Positions 1 to 12,479 are shown, counted from the first letter of the stretch. The stretch is DNA of 64,000 bases from Aselliscus stoliczkanus (GCA_033961575.1 CM066741.1:129715-193714), one strand, 5' to 3'. Notes: generated from the letters alone by a model not told the origin. A program made the numbers and translations.

Positions 1-371
1 TGAGCCAGCCAAGCTCTGCTGCCACACCCCTGATGCTCCACTTCAATGAAATAGCAGCTCTTGACTCTACCTTTGTCTTCATTTCCCTCCAAAGCTGCCA
101 TTTCATCGAGATGCATTCTTATAATTAAGGCGGGAGAGAGAAATAACCTCCTGTATAATTTGACATGGTAAAATTATCGATACCTTTTCCAGCCTCAGCT
201 TTAAATCTTAGCCACCAATGACTCCCCTATTAACAGGTCTAATTAAATCCATTTTTCAGAACATCTTTGGCAAATTCCATTTTAGCTAAACTGTAGGCAG
301 TTCAATTTGATTGGTCCCTGCTCCCCAGAGCTCTCCTCCAAAAGTGAGTATGGGGCGGGTGCTTGTCTCTC
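1..371. other. AT-rich unique segment, candidate conserved noncoding element
   Basis: No open frame or repeat is recognised. About 100-330 is AT-rich within a generally GC-richer window and carries TAATTA/TTAATT-like homeodomain cores and a CCAAT-type motif (attggtcc, 310-317). This texture is common in deeply conserved mammalian enhancers, but conservation cannot be judged from one genome. The regulatory reading is inference. Confidence 0.25.
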
Positions 372-440
372 GTGTCTTACGTTTATTAATTCACTCAACA
401 AACTCTTACTGAGCACCTGCTCTGTGCACTGGCATTGACC
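372..440 (-). mobile_element. L2 LINE 3' end fragment, antisense
   Basis: The run with cactcaac, then gagcacctgctctgtgc, matches the reverse complement of the L2 3' terminus (the motif meaning 'tattgagcacctactatgtgccaggc'). It is a short, old, immobile remnant. Confidence 0.5.
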
Positions 441-1552
441 TGGGGGAGGACAGGCCACTTGCTGTTGGGAGATGAGGAAAGCAAATTGATGGGTGCGTGA
501 GCCAGCCTGGGGAGCCGCACTCGGAAAGGCTTTGGAGAGCGGTGGCTGATGTCCTGGGGTCCCATGGTTCCTGCTCGAGTGTGGGATCTGCCTTCTGTGG
601 GCCCAGGGGCCTCAAAAATTCATGGAGTCTTTGAACTTCCAGCAGAAAAGGGTAGAAAGGGATCAGTTGGAGTGCGTGTGTCCTGCATTGGCTGCACCTC
701 ACTTAGCAGTGCGGTGTCGGCCCAAGAGGCTGACCTCTGCGTGCCTCAGCTGCCCATCACACAGGATGACTGCACAGCCGTCCCTGGACACAGCGCTAAC
801 AACGGTGACTTTTCTAACCACTCGCCATCAGACAGATATCCAGCACTTATGTGCCCATTGCTGTTCTAAGAGCCCCGGGGTGGAGCGTGAACCAAACCAC
901 TCACAGAATTTGTCGTTTTTCAGCCATGTCCCAACCCCCGGCACCATTTGTTGAGAGAAGTATCTTTCCTCCACCGAGTTGCTGTGCACCTTTGTCAACA
1001 ATCAGTGGCCACACTGTGTGTGGCTGTTGCTGGGTTCTGTTCCACAGATGATGTGTCTGTCCCCCGCCAGTGACACAGTGTCTTGATTACTATAGGTCTT
1101 CGCTGAGTCTAAAAAGTGGGTGCTATGATTCGTCCCACTTTGCTCTCCTTTTTCAAATTCTGGTTCCTGTGCATTTCCATACAAATTTTAGAACAAGCGT
1201 GCCCATATGTACTAGAGACGTCTTGCTGGGAGCTGATGGGATTTGCACAGAACCTGCTGCCATTTTGGGGAGAATCAGTGTCTGCACGTGCGGAGTCTTC
1301 CAGCCCACGAGCGCGTGTGTCGCCCCATTGGTTTAGATCTTCCGTGGTTTCTTTCATCAGCATCTGGTAATAGCCTTTAGCAGACCATCCCTGGGATATG
1401 TTGCTGGGTTATTCCCAGGTATTTCTTTTTCCTGATCAGTAGTAAGTGGTATTTAATCTCAGTTTGTACTTGCTCTTTGCTAGTGCACGGAAGTACAAGT
1501 CATCTTTGTGCAATGACCTGGCACCCTACAACCCTGTGGAAACCAGTTCTAG
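441..1552. other. Unique sequence, no recognised gene or repeat
   Basis: Short overlapping open frames occur on both strands, none over about 110 codons and none resembling a known family. No splice-exon pattern or CpG island is apparent. Confidence 0.5.
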
Positions 1553-1700
1553 GAGTGTGTGTGTGTGTGTGTGTGTGTGTATGAGTGTGTGTCAGTGTGT
1601 ATGTGTGCCTGTGTGTGTCAGTGTGTGTGTGAGACTGTGAGTGTGATTGTGTGTGTGAGAGAGCGTGTGAGTATATGTATGAGTGTGTGTGAGTGTATTC
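1553..1700. repeat. (GT)n microsatellite, interrupted
   Basis: A near-pure GT tract of about 26 bases begins after taggagtg, followed by GT/GA-rich interrupted repeats (gagtgtgtgt, gtgagactgtgagtg) to about 1700. The purest part is 1554-1580. The long HTHT open frame on the minus strand is an artefact of this repeat. Confidence 0.95.
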
Positions 1701-2529
1701 CTTGGATTTTTTGGTATAGATAACCACACCATCTGTGAAGAGGGGTAGTTGTATTTCTTCCTTTCTGGAATTGGTGGTTACACCAGTGGAAGTCCACACC
1801 CAAACGTCTGAGGAACGGATAGGGGGACTGTGGCAAACGGGAGCCCATGCAGGTCAGAAGGGGCCGCCGCTGCCTGGCTCTGCGAATCCAGATCTTTTGG
1901 TTGTTGAAAGAGATTTTGATGAGAGATTTTCTGACATTTAAATGTTGGTGAGTTATTCAAATATTTAAACACCCTTCAAGCCAAACAAAACACACCTGTG
2001 GGCTGGAGTACGTTGGCACGTGTTTGCAGCCTGGCACCAAGTGGATGCTCTGTGAACGGAAGTGTCTGCGCCTGCTGCCTGGTGTCCCAGGAGCAGGGCT
2101 GACCCCAGATTTCCAGGATGGACAAGAAGGCCCACGGGGATGAGTCACACAGCAGCTGGAAGGAGCCCCTGGTATTCTCGTGGCCTGGCGCCACTGGATG
2201 CATGGTCCACAAATACAGCTGTGCCTCAGGAGGAGAGCTGGGGTGTGGCTGCAGAGTAACGGGTGACAAGGGCCGATGACCATGGGGTGGAGTCGGGACT
2301 GGACAGGACAGAACCAAGGACGACTACAGAAAGGGGCTGGGCTGTCAGGGTGCAAAACGGAGATGCGGTAGGAGGGGCTGAGTGAGTGAGTAACGAGCAC
2401 AGAGCACCTGCGATGCGCTGCATCTTGTGCAGATGTTTCCCTCCCTCCCTCCCCTCTCCCTGGTCCCCCTCCTCCCTTTGGGTGTCCAAGCAAACAGCAG
2501 CAACTGAAAGAAGGAGAATGGCTTGAGGG
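1701..2529. other. Unique sequence with a polypyrimidine patch
   Basis: No gene is recognised. Positions 2437-2476 form a CT-rich run (ccctccctcccctctccctg...). The 178-codon minus-strand frame across 1957-2493 has no recognisable domain and is treated as chance. Confidence 0.5.
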
Positions 2530-2960
2530 AGAGTCTGTTAATCAGGACTCAGGATTACAAGGGACAGAAACCACAGCTTTAACTCACTTAAGCAAAAAAG
2601 GGGTGTTCACCGCTTTGCAAAACTCAAAGCTCTGGAGGTAGAGGCTGCCTTCAGGCATAGATGGGTCTAGACTCTCAAAAGTGTCTTCAGAGTAGTCTCT
2701 TGTCTGTCATCGCTGCTTCCCTCTGTGTTGGCTTTTCCTTAGGCTCTACTATGTTTCCCAGCAGCTCTGGGGGCACATCAGCTCTAATTTTGGGGTCCTG
2801 TGTGAAGAGATGGTCTTTATCCCTGAGGTTCCAGCAAAGGTCCTGGCTTTGCTCACTTGCTTGCCTCTGAACCAGCTGCAGGCAGGAGGGGCTTGGGATG
2901 AGCTGGGTGGCCAGGGGGAGATGCTCCCCCTGGACTTGGTGGGGAGGAGGGAGCCAGCCT
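2530..2960 (+). mobile_element. Old interspersed repeat, family not identified
   Basis: The stretch has a familiar dispersed-repeat text (aatcaggactcaggatt, cacttaagcaaaaaagg, ttccagcaaaggtcctgg) seen in decayed mammalian transposon remnants. I cannot assign the family with confidence. No coding potential is seen. Confidence 0.35.
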
Positions 2961-4649
2961 CCACGGACCCCATAAACTGGGAGAGGGGACAGTGGTTTCA
3001 CAAAGGAACACACGCTGGACAGTCCCTTGCTTGGTGGGGTTAACGGGGCCTCACAAGGGGCCGGGAAGTTGGCAAAGCTGGGTGATCTGGGGAAGCTTTG
3101 CTGTCCCTCCCTCGCTCTGCGCTGTTTCACTGTCATGCTCTCTGCGCACTTCTCCATCCTGCAGGTTCCTACCGTGTCTCCATCCATGGGACGAGCCCAC
3201 ATTTGTACGTGTCGACTCCTGATCCTGAGACGTCGGCAGTGTCTGTTGGGCTCTGTGCGGTGTCTGCCCAGCCTCTTGTAGCCGCAGCCGCTTTGCTTCT
3301 GCTTTGGGGACTGCCTCCCCCATCCCCCACCACTGAGCCCTTGTGCTTGAAGCACACCTCTTCCCTGTTGTCTGTACCCCCAGCTCCAGGAGTGCACCGT
3401 GACCCAAGCCAGTCTGCACATTCTCGCCCCTGGCACTGTGACTCGCTAAGGTCCTCAGGGGCCTTTCCTGGGACTTTTCGGAGAGACGCATTTTCTTTGT
3501 GCTGAGTTCCAAAGGGGGTAGGTGTTAGCCTAGGACTTCTGGAGGTCCCCCATGCCACGGATGGGAGCAGAGTCTCAGGGACATTTTTTGAGCACTACAT
3601 CCAGCTAAGTCTGAAGCCCCGGCCTCCTAGAGTTTGTTTTACACATATGCATGCATTCCCAATTTGTTTCCGCCAGTGGGAGTGGGAGGTCCGTCTTTGG
3701 CACTCAGGAGTCCAGGTGCACGCACACAGTTGGAGTGACCCACTTCGGTTGGCTGATGGGTGTGCCAATCAGTGTCATGGCATATAACGTGGCAGTGGTC
3801 AGAGGGGCCATTTTTAGGGAGAAGGTTTATTGGTTGGGCCAGGCTGGCTAATTTTGGGACCACGAGTGGCTCAGAGCGTAGCTATGTTGAGAAGGTCAGG
3901 GAATGGCCAGGGAGGTGGCAGAAAGGGAACCCAGCAGAAACTCAGAGAGACGCATGGCTGGGTGGGTCTGACCAGGGTCTGGAGAGCTGGGGGTCCTGCG
4001 GTGTAAGCTGTCACGGCCTCTTCAAGGCACATCTGATACTCAGCCCAGGGCAGCAGGTCTCATTCCAGCTTTGTCCACTGGTGAGACGACAGCCCTAGAG
4101 CCTGATCCTTCCTCGCGGTGCAGCGAGAGACTCCAAAGACCCTGGCAGGCGAGCTGCTGTGTGCCACCACCACCACCGCCACGGTGGCACAGCCACATGG
4201 TGAGGCGTGTGTCGGTGGGCCCCAGCCTGGCTTCCCGTGTAGTGACTAGACAGCTGTGAGCCCACCCTCAGCACAGCCCCTCACTGGCAAAGAAGTGACA
4301 TGAATAGCCTTTTCATTCTGTCCCTTTCTCCCTCTGCCTCGGTGTCCGCATGGACAATTAGGAAAAGACAATTTAATGCTGAAGAAATTAATTGCATTTG
4401 CCAAATGGACTTGAAACACTCTGCAGGCTGTTCCCCTGTCAACATAACAGATGAAGGAACTCAGAAAATGAACTGCAGATGTTGACACAACCATCTCTGG
4501 CTGTGGAGGAACTGTAATTCTTTGGGAGAGGTGGGGGGATGGAGGTGACAGGCTTGGCTGTCCAGGAGAGGAACCTTTGCACCCTGGGCATATGCTGCCT
4601 GTGGGTCACTCTGTCTCCCAGTTCTGGCTTTTGTGACACTAGCTGCTCA
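2961..4649. other. Mostly unique sequence; AT-rich island at 4340-4440
   Basis: No gene is recognised. A short CCA/CCG trinucleotide tract lies at about 4147-4180. The 4340-4440 segment is AT-rich and unique (acaattagg, tttaatgctgaagaaattaa, ttgcatttgcc) and could be a small conserved noncoding element. The 249-codon minus-strand frame over 2687-3436 runs through repeat-like sequence and lacks a recognisable domain. Confidence 0.4.
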
Positions 4650-4815
4650 CTGTTGAGAGCTCCCCATGTGCCAAGCACACCATGTAAATTACTTGTAATC
4701 TCCACATTCCTGTAAGGACAGTGGTCAGCATCTCCACTCCCCAGATGAGGAAACTGAGGAAACTGGGAAGTAATTTGCTCCAACTCACCCAGCTGAGATC
4801 CAGGGTATTTTCTAG
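4650..4815 (-). mobile_element. MIR SINE, antisense
   Basis: The order of blocks (ccatgtgccaagcac, taatctccacattcctg, cagatgaggaaactgagg, then aactcacccagctgag) is the reverse complement of MIR, whose sense strand has 'cctcagtttcctcatctg'. Old and inactive. Confidence 0.75.
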
Positions 4816-4899
4816 TTTCCCAAACTCCAGCCTGCGGACTCTGGGTCCCCTGGTGGACTCTGTGCTTAGGTCTGGGGGGGCACATGAGTGTGGCTGGTG

Positions 4900-5050
4900 A
4901 ACATGCCAGGCTCTGGGGTGGCGTTTTCCGGGTTCAGATCTTGGCTGTGATGCTGCCTGGGCCTCTGTGATGATCCATGGATAATCCACGTCCCCTCTCT
5001 GAACCTTCATTTCTTCATCTATGAGGCGGAGCAAAGCACATGTACTTTCC
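4900..5050 (+). mobile_element. MIR SINE, sense
   Basis: Blocks ccaggctctgg, gttcagatcttggctgtg and tctctgaaccttcatttcttcatctatgagg follow MIR consensus order. It lies just downstream of an antisense MIR, so two independent copies face opposite ways. Confidence 0.65.
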
Positions 5051-5579
5051 TAGAATTGGCAGGGTTAGAGGAGGTCAGGTAGGTGAGGGCTTCACCCTGA
5101 GCAGAAGGACTGGCTGGTTCAGAAGCGGGCCACCGGGGACTGCGTGGGTCTGAGTGCTTTCAGCAAATATTTACATTGCATCCCTGGCGACAGAGGCTTG
5201 GTCATGGGCTTGTTTTGGCGAATGGCATGTAAGCTGAAGGGGCAACGAGGGAGTCCGGAGCCCAGGTCTTCATAGGTGGCACGTATTTCTGCCTGCCACT
5301 CCGGGGGCTTCTGATTTGCCAGGGATACACATTCCCCTGCTAGTTACGGCTTCCTGAGTCTGGGCCTCAGCCTGACACTTTCGGAGCCCGGACGCCTGAG
5401 CAGCCTGCAGCCCAGCGGTCACTCGTGAGAAGCGACTGCTTTAGGCCACTGACTTAGGGGAGGCGGCCGATCACAGGTCCACTGACAGAAGACAGATTAG
5501 TGGAGAGGTGGCTTGTCTGCTCAGCACCTTTTGGGGGGCCCACCCCTCTCCCACCCTTGCTTTACAGGGGCCACAGCAG
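5051..5579. other. Unique sequence, nothing recognised
   Basis: No long open frame, simple repeat or clear transposon remnant is seen. One line resembles an MIR/L2-type 'cagcaaatattta' motif near 5160, too short to call. Confidence 0.45.
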
Positions 5580-5820
5580 TCGCCTTCTAACTAGTCTCCC
5601 TGATCCCACCTTTGCCCCTACAGTTTGTTTACCATCCAACAGAAAGAGGGAGCCTTAAAACCGGTCACTTCCGGCCGCTCCTCCGCTGACTCCTCCGATG
5701 GCCACAGTGCCAGTAATGAAACCCCAGCTCCTCCCCATGGGCCACAGGCCCTGACATGATTTGGCCCATGGCTGACTTACTCCAAGACCTTATTTCTTAC
5801 TGCTGCTCCCCACAGTATTG
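5580..5820 (+). mobile_element. L2 LINE fragment, sense
   Basis: The blocks cttctaactagtctccctg, gagccttaaaa, ccacaggccctgacatgat and cttatttcttactgctgctcc follow the sense L2 ORF2 to 3' region (consensus: cctcctaactggtctccctgc ... ggccctacatgatctggcc). It is heavily mutated with no open frame. Confidence 0.7.
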
Positions 5821-7723
5821 CTTAAAAATTGCAGCTGACCCTCGAGGAGGTGGTCCCGGGAGGCGAAGGTCATGGTGGGATTCCTCTGGTCACTTAGTGA
5901 TGTGAAGGCTCTCCACCCCTGCGCTGGTTTGTTCACATCCTGCCCTGGGCAGGGTGGGCCCAGGAGCCCCCAACCCCTTTATTTCAGTCCTCTGGCAAAT
6001 GCCCCCAACTGCCTCGGCCTGGAGAGTCCCCAGGGGGTGGAGTCCTGTGGGGTTGCTGTCCTGGAGATGACAGGGTATAGGCATTCAAGGTTGAATAGGG
6101 GTGCCCTGGGCACCCGTCATTACCGGGTAACAAGCAGCGCCCAGAGATGTTCCCTCCCGTTCCCCTGGGCGGCTCTGGGTGGCACTGTCTCACCCAGGAG
6201 GTACAGCCCTGGACGGGGCTCAGGGCCTCCAAGACTGCCCATGTGCTTTCCTCCCAGCTCACAGTGAGCTGCTCCTGGTTCTAGCCAGTCTTTATGATGC
6301 ATGCACTTATTAATCGCGATCTTTAGAATAACATCAAGACGATGGGTTTTGAGCCGCTGCCCACTGCTGGACAGTGGCCCACCAGCCTTGTCCGGCCATG
6401 TGGACCAGCAGCGGAACCTCCCAGCTCCTATTCATCAGCTGTCCACACTCGTCTCCTTTGGAGACTGTCGGCTCCAGTGTTACAATCACAGCAGTATTAG
6501 AATAACAACTTAAAACCAATCATTTTTATGGGGACACACACAGTGTAAAAGGACCTGCCGATCTGAGGACACATCTAACATCAACAGCTATTGCCCCATA
6601 AAGCTGTCAGTTGGAGAAACATCTCGGGGACTCCTGGAACACCATCGCCCAAGTTTAACCGGAGAGCAGGAGAGAGAGGACTTTGCAAATCATTTTTCAT
6701 GGAGGCTTAGAAAAAAATGTGACACTGATTCCAAATCAGAGCCAGTGGGTTGAGCTGAATGGCTCAGGCCTGGCCCCGAGCGGTCCCTGGCACATGTCTC
6801 CTGAAATTCTGGGGGGTCTCAGGAAGGGGCCTGGGCACCCCAGTACCCAGCATGTGTGGCCTGGCCTGCTGCCTTGGTTCCATTTCCCTGATTAGACCAT
6901 TTGCTGAAGCTTTGTGAGCAGAATTTTTATCAAGAAAGCGTTCACAGGGAACATCAACAGGGAGTGAGGAAGTGAGATGGAAGGAAGAAGGCCTGGCAAG
7001 GTTGACCCCACAGTGAGCGCTGGGCTTCATTTCACAGGGGACCACTGGGGACAGTGTAGGTAACACCTGCTCATTGGACCAGGTTAGGAAAAGGCAGATG
7101 GAGTGTTTATTCTCTGAAACCCACTCAGCAGTAAAGGTCTTCTAAGGGGCAGGGGTTATATAACCCCCCGCCAATGTTGGCTCTGCACCCACACGGGCAA
7201 AGTGGGAGAGCCCCCCAGTAGAGGCGCAGGTGCTGGCTGTGGGGTGAAAGCATTCTGGGAGCTGGTGTGCGTGAAGACGGTAACGGGGACAGAAGGGCGA
7301 CACGTGGAGGATGCCAGCACCTGCCATGGGAAGTCCCTGGGAAGTGCTTGCATCGTGTCAATGGCGGGTCTCTGTGCTTTAACTCCATGTGGGGTTGGGA
7401 GGAGGTCATCAGAGCTGCAACCTCCTGGGCTGGTGGACTCTTGACTAGTCACTGGGGCAGACTTGCTCACCTCAGAGAGCCGGTGTTCCTGGTCCCCCGA
7501 GCCTCCTGGACGAGTGTTGGACATGTTAAGATGGCATTCACCCACTGGCGCTCATGCAAGGACCAGCTCTCAGAAGGCAAATGCAGCAAGCAAGTCTCAG
7601 GATCAAGTCAGGAACAGTCGCCAGACAGGTGCTGGGACCAAGAGACATAAGTGCTGCAGCAGCTCTACTGGAAACCAAGCCACCGACACAACTAAAACCT
7701 TGACTTGTAAGATGGGGCGGGGG
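5821..7723. other. Unique sequence, nothing recognised
   Basis: Several short frames on both strands overlap each other without a recognisable product. The 131-codon plus-strand frame at 5872-6267 has a Pro/Ser/Gly-rich, low-information composition. No simple repeat of note. Confidence 0.45.
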
Positions 7724-8142
7724 TGGGAGCAGCTTTTTTTCTAAAGATTTTATTGGGGAACCAGGGAAGGGGAACAGACAAGTTGCTGTCCTTTTATTCT
7801 TCAGTCTAGTTGTGGAGGACGTCGCTTCACTGGCCCATGTTGGTATTATCATTGTGCTTTTCTGGTGAGGCAGTCGGTCGCTGGCCATTGGATGGCCACG
7901 CACGGTGGCTCATGAAAATGCACACCAGCTGCCGGCCAGCCCCACTGCAGTCTATGGCCCTTGCCAGCAACTCCCAGCAGCTCAGCTCCAGGTGGAGCTG
8001 TTGTTCACCATCTTAGCTGTAGAGGGCGCAGTGTCACTGGCCCTCATATGTGGGATCTGAACCTGGGCCCTGCTGCTCAGAGCTGGTGTCCCAAGCCAGC
8101 TCCTAACCAACACCCCACTCGGCCAACCCTGGGAGCAGCTTT
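7724..8142 (-). mobile_element. Long tRNA-derived bat SINE with TSD
   Basis: The element body is 7737-8129, flanked by the 13-bp direct repeat tgggagcagcttt at 7724-7736 and 8130-8142. On the plus strand it starts with a T run and taaagattttattgggg, the complement of an AATAAAATCTTTA tail, and ends with cactcggccaacc, the complement of the tRNA-like head. The middle (about 7890-7980) is more diverged than in other copies. No function is expected beyond being a Pol III-type retroposon. Confidence 0.92.
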
Positions 8143-8519
8143 GCTAGCCCACGGCGGCATGGTGTCTCAACGGCCATTTTCGTATAGAAAGTATTCAGCT
8201 AAGTGGCAGAACACAGGATTGGGTGAGGGCAACGACCTCACTCACCCGTGTGTCGGTTTCATTGTGCAGTGTGCACCCTGTACAACTGTACATGACAGCC
8301 TTGAGCTTTTAGCTGATGGGGGGCTCAGAACTACTAGCAAGGATGTGCTGAGTGGGCACTTCATGAGGGTGAAGGCCAGGCCCCGGCACTAAATACAGCA
8401 TTTGCTGCACAGTAGGCATTGAAAAAATACTTGTGGAAGATGTGAATGGAGGAATTTAAGTCTCGTGTGAGCTTCTGGGGCACCTCACAGGGACAGGCAG
8501 CTCAGCGTCCAGGCCTGAG
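8143..8519. other. Unique or unassigned sequence
   Basis: No gene is recognised. Positions 8380-8450 contain an MIR/L2-like tail motif (cacagtaggcattgaaaaaatac), too short for a family call. Confidence 0.4.
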
Positions 8520-8900
8520 CAGGTCGCCTGGATGCAGGTCCCAATCTTCACGTGTTAGCTGTGCTTTGGGCGAGTTCCTTCCTCTCTCTCTGCCTGTTTC
8601 ACCATCGGTACAATGGGGGCAGCCAGAGGGTCTGCTGTCAGAGGGCTGTTACAGGGCCCCAGGAGTCCGTGCATGAAATGCTCAGCACAGGGCTTGGCAC
8701 GTAGTGCTGCCTCACAACGCGAGCCGTCCCTTGCCATTGCTGTCCCTGGCGGTGACAGCCCCTGACGGCGGTGCTGGCCAGCCCTCCCTGGGGAACTGTG
8801 TTGCCCTCTGGGTGTCACATTATGAAAGAGAGAATGACAGCTGCCTTGTCTATGAGATCCCCACAGGAATATCTCAATAAACAATTGTTGAATGAATGAT
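8520..8900 (+). mobile_element. MIR SINE (8520-8705) and L2 3' end (about 8845-8900), sense
   Basis: The first part has gcgagttccttcctctctctctgcctg, accatcggtacaatggg and cagcacagggcttggcac in MIR order. The second ends in tctcaataaacaattgttgaatgaatga, the characteristic L2 3' terminus. Both are ancient fragments. Confidence 0.7.
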
Positions 8901-9784
8901 GTCCCACAGAAATCCCAGAAAAATTGTGCAGAGAGGGGTAATTCGGTGTCGATAAGATAATTTTCAGTGAGCCCTTCATCTGCTGTCTTTCCAGTCTATT
9001 CACTGTGGCATAAACTTTACGCCTTGAGCAGCTCACTAATTGAAGAGGCTCCTGTTCACCCCAGTGGCCCCTCGGTGGTTGCTGGGGAGAGACCCGCAGC
9101 CCCAGGGAGGAGCTACTATTGCATCTGCCCCATTTGCACACCCATTCCTCCAGCGATTGGTTCAGGGGTGGGCATGTGACTTATTTTGGGCCAATGGGAT
9201 GAGAAAGGATGTTGGCTGGAGGTTTCTGGGAGGAGCTTCCTGGAGACCCAGGCCTGCCCCCCCCTTGTGGGAGGGAGCCCCTGGGAACATCCTGCAGCCA
9301 CCTTGTCCCCGCCGGGGGTCCAGCCTGGGCTTGGAGCAGCCTCCGCGGGAGGCAGGGAGGACGGCGGACTATCCGTGGGTGACATTGTTGAGCTCCTGTC
9401 GCGCACCTCTGAAGCCGCTGTCCGTCTGGCCCTGTCAGTCATGAACCAAGGAAGTCTGTGTGTGTCACATTGAGTTGGTTTTCTGTTACCTGCTGGGTGG
9501 TGCTTAGCTGACATGCAGGCTCTTTACTCGTTTTCCAGCCTGATCCTTATGGCATGAACTCTATACCTCAAATCCAGCAGGGCTCAGTGTTTCGAACCTG
9601 TAAAGCCCGTTTCGTGCATCTCATTTCTTCCTTTGGTCCCTTCAGTGAATCGTGTATAGCAGGGCTGGGGTAAGGAGGGGCAGAAAAAGGGTCCCAGGAA
9701 ATTCAGGGGAGCAACATGGGTTAAGACTTCAACATACTGGCTGCCACGTGGTGTGTGTGCCAAACATGGCACTGAGACTTTGCT
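8901..9784. other. Largely unassigned; degenerate repeat at about 9130-9480
   Basis: The segment around 9150-9250 (gggtgggcatgtgactta, ttgggccaatgggatgag) has the texture of an old mammalian interspersed repeat, but the family is not certain. No coding exon is recognised. Confidence 0.35.
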
Positions 9785-9915
9785 GCGCTGTTTGATTTAA
9801 TTTCCCAGCCTTCTGACAGGTTGCTGTGATCATCCCCGTTCACAGGTGAGGAAACTGAGGCCTCGATGGGTTGTCACCTGCTCACAGTCTGGCCGGTAGC
9901 CTTGTTTTGTGATGC
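9785..9915 (-). mobile_element. MIR SINE, antisense
   Basis: atttaatttcccagcc, gatcatccccgttcacagg and tgaggaaactgaggcctc, then acctgctcacag, match reverse-complement MIR order. Confidence 0.75.
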
Positions 9916-12019
9916 ACCAGCTGGCGCTGGAGCTGGAGGCGCCCAGTCCGTCCCCGCCAGGGACCAGCACCAGCTGAGAAGCATGCAGGCCCCGAGGTCC
10001 TGCAGGGTCGCACACGGAGTGATTTTACAGACGATTAAACCTGCGAAGACTGGCCAGTGTGTGTACTGAGAGCTGTGTGCAGAGGTAACTGCCAGGTTTC
10101 ATCCACTGAAGGGACTGCTAACAAAGGGCGTAGTTGAACGGGCTGAACGCTCAGCAGACCACCTTGGGCGGGGAGCAAGGGGGCTGGTGCCCGGCGGAGG
10201 CATGGACAGGGGACAAGGCTGAGGGAGGCAGGAGGAGCTCGGGAGTGACAGCAGCTGAGCCTCCACGCAGCCCCGGCCACGGCCTCCCAGCTCGCCCTCT
10301 GGTTGGCTGCTGCTGTGCAGGCAGCCGGGGAACCCCACCGAAGCTCTCAGAAGGCCGCTGCCACAGTTCCTCCTGGTCCAGTGATGAGTGGGGCACAGCC
10401 CTTGGCCCTATGGAGCTGGCGTCTGGATGGAGGGGGCATCGTAAGCCTAGTGCTGGAAAGACCGGGGGACAGAGAAATACGCAGGTGTGCCTGGTGGGGT
10501 ACGTGTGTGCCTGCTCCTGGGAAGGCTGTGTCAGGGGCTGTGACCACCAAGGCGACACAAGGCCAGTCTGGAGAAGGGCTGGGAAGGTGTTCTAAAGGAG
10601 GCAGGAGGCAGGTGACTGGGGCGCAGCCAGTGAGGGACGGTGTGGGACAGGAGGCCCCAGGGGCGCGGCGGGTCCAGCTGGGCCCCGGAGGCCGTGGGAG
10701 GACTTGGGCCTTCGTCCACGTGCGGTGGGAAGCCAGAGGGTTTCAGCTGGAAAGTCACGTGTCTGTCTCACATGTCAGAGGGCCCCTCCGCCTGGGTAGG
10801 TCTCTGCTGTGTGCAGACCTACGTGCCTGCGCTGCGCCCCTCTCCCTCTCGTCCTGTCAGGGCAGCTGAGGTGAGCCCCCCGTGGGCTTGGCACCGTCCC
10901 CTTCTGCGTCCCCGGGAGCAGCCCCTGATCCCCACTGGTTCCTCCACCAGTTAATAGAGGGCGCGCACCCACTTGCCTACATGGTATCTTTTTACAACTA
11001 AATACCACGTGTCTTTAGGCAGATGCTTTATTCCTGGGGTAGCTTTGGTGGGTTCGTTTCCTGGCCGCAGTCCCTCCATCCATGCCCTTTGCCAGGTGCC
11101 TTTGAAGCTCCTTGAGGAGACGGAGGCTTGTCTCTGCCCTTTGACCTTGGGACTTGCTTTGGTAGTGACAGCATGTCCGTCTGAGTGTAGGTCTCAGGAG
11201 TAACTGCATGTCCGCCTGTTCCTTGTGCTGTTCGGCTGTCCCAGGAAGAGGAGACAGAGACAGGCGCGCAGGCGGCCGGCCGCCCAGTGCAGCTTGTAGC
11301 CCGGCCTGTTGGTCGGTACGGGAATGTGCACCAAAGGTTCAGAAGTGTGAATCCTGGTCACACCGCTGTCGTCAGAACCCACTTTCCCTCCAGCGGACTC
11401 CCCAGGTTGCTGGCTCCCACTCACTGTGCCTGTGGTCGCACCACACGCTCCTGGTTCCTCCCCTTTCTTCACCGTGTGTACCTTGCACGTTAGTCACATC
11501 CACATACCCAGGCCTTCCTCTGCCCTGTGAGGCCCTGTGGCCTCCCCTGGGTGCACGGACCACGCTGGGGTAGCCAGGCCCCAGCTGATGGACATTTGGG
11601 TTCACCCATCTTGTACAATTTTAGAGGAGGCTGCAGTCATCACTTGTCACAAGTGGCACAAATCCCCAGGGCGCAGCTGCTTGTCACAGGAGCACACACT
11701 CACCTGTGGATCCTGGCTGGATAGGTCGGGGCGCGGCCTTGAGTGAGTGTCATGTGCCGGTGTTGGCTGGAGAAGTTGGTGCTGGGATGAGGAGAGCTGG
11801 CTGCTTCTGGGTGTAACTGTCGACCACAGTTTTGGTCTCTGAGATGAGTAGGTCAGTACCTTGGAGCCTCTCCTCAGAGTCAAGGATGTCAACCCGAGGG
11901 CCGTGCCCTTGGCCATGAGTGGAACCAGGCACTGTAAGCAGACCACAAAGCTGGCTGTGGGGCTTCGATCTCTCTGTGGCTGTTCGTAGCCAGGCCAGCT
12001 TAAGGCTGACCCAGACCTG
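9916..12019. other. GC-rich unassigned sequence
   Basis: No product is recognised. Overlapping frames up to 188 codons (10303-10869, plus) reflect GC-rich, stop-poor DNA: another open frame of 153 codons overlaps the same stretch. Part of 10380-10620 might be a very decayed antisense L2, but this is not secure. Confidence 0.4.
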
Positions 12020-12170
12020 CTGGACGTCTGGAGGAGGAGCTTTTCAGGCCGAGGGAACAGTAAGTGCAAAGGCCCTGAGGTGGGGACGTGCTTGTTCTAT
12101 TTAAGGAATGAACAGGACAAGAGGGAGGGTGAAGAGATGGGGCGAGGTGGGGCTGCCACGTAAGAGCGGT
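12020..12170 (-). mobile_element. L2 LINE fragment, antisense
   Basis: ttttcaggccgagggaacag, agtgcaaaggccctgaggtgg and aagagggagggtgaagag correspond to the antisense L2 text 'ttccaggcagagggaacagc...gcaaaggccctgagg'. Confidence 0.65.
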
Positions 12171-12479
12171 CCACTGCACTGAGCCCACATCCAGCTCAAC
12201 CCGTGTGCTCCATGGCAGCCCTTCGGACACTGGGGGACGGTGGCCTCCGCTCCCCTCCTCGGGCCAGAGGCTGAGATTTTGCATCAGCCACGCAGAGCTC
12301 ATCAGGGCGCCGACGCCGGCCCACTCTGGGCTGTGCAGCCCCTTGGTGTCGCTCTGAGAATACGGCGAGGAGCGCGGCGCTGGCTGCCTCTTCCCTATTG
12401 CGCCTCACAAGCACGCATCTATTACCTGCCTGTCCAGTGGCCTCGTGTCCGCCACTCCTTGAGCCCAACCCCCCATTCC

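Noticed and set aside
1500..1848. His/Thr-rich open frames on the minus strand
   Set aside because: Products of the GT microsatellite at 1553-1700.
2687..3436. 249-codon minus-strand open frame
   Set aside because: It overlaps an old dispersed repeat and competing frames on both strands; no domain or composition typical of a protein.
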